From Augochlora pura (Eukaryota; Arthropoda; Insecta; Hymenoptera; Halictidae): a stretch of DNA of 64,000 nucleotides. Below, one piece after another: positions 61,495 through 64,000 of this stretch; positions within the stretch are counted from its first letter, which is position 1; each line of letters opens with the position of its first letter. Made by a program: the position numbers and the translations under genes. Location of the stretch: assembly GCF_028453695.1 (NCBI RefSeq), contig NC_135776.1, forward strand, positions 15,756,663-15,820,662, given 5' to 3'. The notes under the pieces were generated by a model. It worked only from the letters and a program-made list of their open reading frames with translations. It was not told the origin of the DNA and made no database searches.

Positions 61495-62990
61495 GTTCTC
61501 GTCGCGTTCCTAACCTCTTGGGCACACAGCGGCTGCGGCACAGCCTCTCCGTCTGTCAGTGCCTCGTCCCTCTCTAGCTTCCCTCTCCTTCTCTCTCTAT
61601 CTCTCTCCGACTCGAGCCACGGGAGCGAGAGAGACCCCGATTCGTAACACTCGCGAAAGATCCGAAGATTCCGGGCGTTCGGTCGAAGATCGGGCGCGTT
61701 CCGTCGATCGTCAGCACGGTGTCGGTTCCCTCGAGCACCGTCGTCGTCGACGTCTACGTCGTAGCCGCGGTCTCACTTCGTTCACGTGCCACGTTGCCAA
61801 ACTGTTTTTCGCCGGCGCGACCAGACAGAGCATGCACGAATCGATCGTAAAGATACGGTGGAAAGAGAGTTCGCACAGATCCGCACCGGGGAAGACGCTG
61901 CTGCTCCTCTCTCTTGCCGGCCGGGACACTCAAAACACACTTCAACACAAAAATTACCGTATACGTACACCCGGCGAATTATCCCGTGTTACACGAACAC
62001 ACGTGCACGGTCCTAGGGCTCTCGCGTGTCTATGTATACGATAGACACGTACAGGACCTTGGTCTCGGGCAATGACTTCCCGTGTATCACTCACCTAGAG
62101 GCCGTCTACGCGAAAACAATATTATGTACGATACGAGACGACACGGGAGAATACGAGGTGGTATGGTACTATCTCTCTTCCTCTTTCTCTCTGCTCGTCG
62201 TACCGGTGAGGCGTGTAAAAAGAAACAAAAAAAAAGAAGACAAACAAAAAAGAACTGCCACGACGGTTACGATGATGTTCTGTTTCCTTTCATGCACAAC
62301 ACACTGCGGTCGTCGTCTCACGGCCGTACGTTCAGTTCCTCGTATTTCCTGGAGTCTCTTGTCTTTTTCCACGAATTCGGTTGCCCTTCGAGAGACCTGC
62401 CACTGCTCTCCGGTTCACGGTGCTGCGGTACGTGTCGCGAACAAACCGCGTTGCCTAGATAATAAATAAGAAACTCGCCGGGGAGAGAGACGTACGTAGG
62501 ATTCGAATAAATAAGCGTAAATTCGGCCTGTTGCGTCGCGTCGCCTCGGCTCGCGAACTTAATGAGTCCACGGATGGCGCGTGTGTTGCGTTATGTCCCC
62601 GGATCGAGCGAAGGAAACTGTTTTTCCCTTCGTTGTCACGAGGAAAGTTCTTGGCTGCGACCGGATTTAAATGTCCAACGACGTTGCAGAGCCTACCCTC
62701 ACACTCCCCTTGTTACGATCCGACACTGGCGACTTACCAGGTCAGAATACGGCTGCTCTTGCATTTCCACATCGGCCCTCCCGAAGGGGAGTAGGTGCGT
62801 CCCCACCACTCGGCGCCAGCCGGTCACGTGATACGCGATCGATCCCTACCACCGGGGCGCCAGCCGGTCACGTGACGCGGCCGTGCCCCCACCATCCGGC
62901 CGACGATGATTGGGGCGCCAGTGCTAGATTCGCATCGTGTAACGAGAACCCCGAACCGTCTAGCTGACGCAGGGTCGTCGTCGTCGTCGT
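61495..62990 (-). promoter_or_regulatory. CpG-rich upstream region / 5' UTR of cyclin D exon 1
   Basis: Upstream of the cyclin D start codon (higher coordinates, minus strand) is about 1.5 kb rich in CpG, with GA-rich minus-strand sequence at 61560-61620. It contains duplicated CACGTG boxes (62812-62875) and an inverted CCAAT (ATTGG at 62909-62913). No TATA box or clear transcription start can be placed. It is called regulatory from position and composition only. Confidence 0.4.
62812..62875. promoter_or_regulatory. Duplicated 20-bp block with E-boxes
   Basis: The 20-mer ggcgccagccggtcacgtga occurs at 62812-62831 and again, identical, at 62856-62875. Each copy carries CACGTG (62825-62830 and 62869-62874); the second lies in the palindrome GTCACGTGAC, an E-box of the USF/Myc/MITF type. 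A third partial copy (ggggcgccag) follows the ATTGG at 62909. The blocks lie about 1.3 kb upstream of the cyclin D ATG. Confidence 0.55.
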
Positions 62991-64000
62991 GATCGTCACC
63001 TCCCCAGTTTATCGCCGTCTCAGAGACCGACTAAGGTGGTTGTTGGCGTTACAACTCCTGTAACACGGTCCAGCTGGATCTTTAACACCAAACCTAACCA
63101 CTGGTTTCTTATTTGTGATTTTATAACTGTTAAAGTTACAGAGCTGCTTCCGTCAGAAATCGTTGAATGTATCTTGGTATTCCGGCACGCATTGTTGTTG
63201 TTTTAGAAATCTTGTAGGCTAGGAATTATTTTATAGCAGAATTATATGTTTAAGAGGGCAATCAAAGTATATATTTGATTATCTATATATTTTCAATATA
63301 GAGCACTAGGAATACGTCAAGATAAGTTTATTTCGTTAACAGTTAGTGGCTAAATCTGGAATAAATAAATCACGAGAGGATAGGGGTAGAAACGCGACTG
63401 TAAAAGGTTGAAGCGAGACGATACGGAAGGAACATTGTAATAATAGAAATTCACCATTTTTAACTTGCTAATTTAAGTATACAAATTCATATTTAACAAG
63501 AGTTTTATTGAATAAGATAAAACAATTCCAAAAGTTTGCGACCCTATAAAATCTCGTTGTCGTTGTAGCTGTTAAAGACAAAACTTGAAAATTGTTTCTG
63601 CATTAGCCACAGTAATTGAACATGATTTTATTCGATTGTTTGTTACTGTAACGACTTGTAATGGTTCTGTAAGGGCCTGTTTCCTTTGGAAAGATGGCAA
63701 CGTCGAGCGTTTAACAACGTGGCATAGGGTGCCATTTACACGCGACCATGAGTCGAGCCAGTTCGAAGAATTATGAACCTACTCGTTTTAATTCGATCCT
63801 GTTCGCCATCAAACTGTTCTACCTTTCCCAATCGGTGTGTTCAATTCTTTGATAATGATCAATTATTTACTAGAGCACCGCATTTGGTTATCGAGTAATC
63901 TTAGCTTCGTCGTCCCGAGAAACTTGTTAGTCCCCGATAAAAATGGCGCCGGTGATGTCCGTAGAACGAGAATAAATTCCTAGAGGTGTCTCTACTGTAT
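62991..64000. other. Noncoding region to window end
   Basis: (GTC)n at 62973-62990 marks the left edge. The rest is AT-rich with no recognised feature. Confidence 0.5.

Overview
The window looks like insect nuclear DNA, probably from a bee or related hymenopteran. This is an inference from three things: AT-rich sequence broken by CpG-rich islands, CpG that is not depleted (runs of alternating CG up to 18 nt), and very long introns full of simple repeats and short inverted-repeat transposons. No rRNA, tRNA, CRISPR array or bacterial gene was seen. The sequence is a scaffold with three runs of N (25249-25748, 500 N; 35578-35677 and 50049-50148, 100 N each).

Only one gene can be named with confidence: a D-type cyclin, in pieces. 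Exons 3, 4 and 5 lie on the + strand at 30522-30684, 43530-43675 and 46329-46541. They join in frame and end in TPTDVRDVHF, matching the phosphodegron end of vertebrate cyclin D1. Exon 1, with the start codon and the Rb-binding LLCCE motif, lies on the MINUS strand at 61297-61494, beyond the 50 kb gap. Exon boundaries and phases fit the five-exon vertebrate gene. The missing piece is exactly exon 2 (about 72 codons), which I could not find on either strand. The contig 50149-64000 is therefore probably mis-oriented or misplaced, and exon 2 lies in a gap or outside the window.

The layout by contig is as follows. 1-25248 has no supported gene; it holds minisatellites, GA tracts, a fold-back MITE (20216-20574), TTAA-flanked MITEs and a GC-rich hairpin. 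25749-35577 holds cyclin D exon 3 and diverged tandem duplications. 35678-50048 holds exons 4-5 and the 3' UTR; its left end repeats the sequence on the other side of the gap, so that gap probably hides a contig overlap. 50149-64000 holds exon 1 on the minus strand and a CpG-rich upstream region with duplicated CACGTG boxes.

The rest is intronic or intergenic. Two themes recur: many unrelated AT-rich minisatellites, several with a 30-bp unit, and repeated local tandem duplications of 110-280 bp, one reaching the exon 4 splice acceptor. A second open frame covers the whole of exon 5 and continues 215 nt past the stop codon. It is one base of a T5 run away from fusing with the cyclin D frame.
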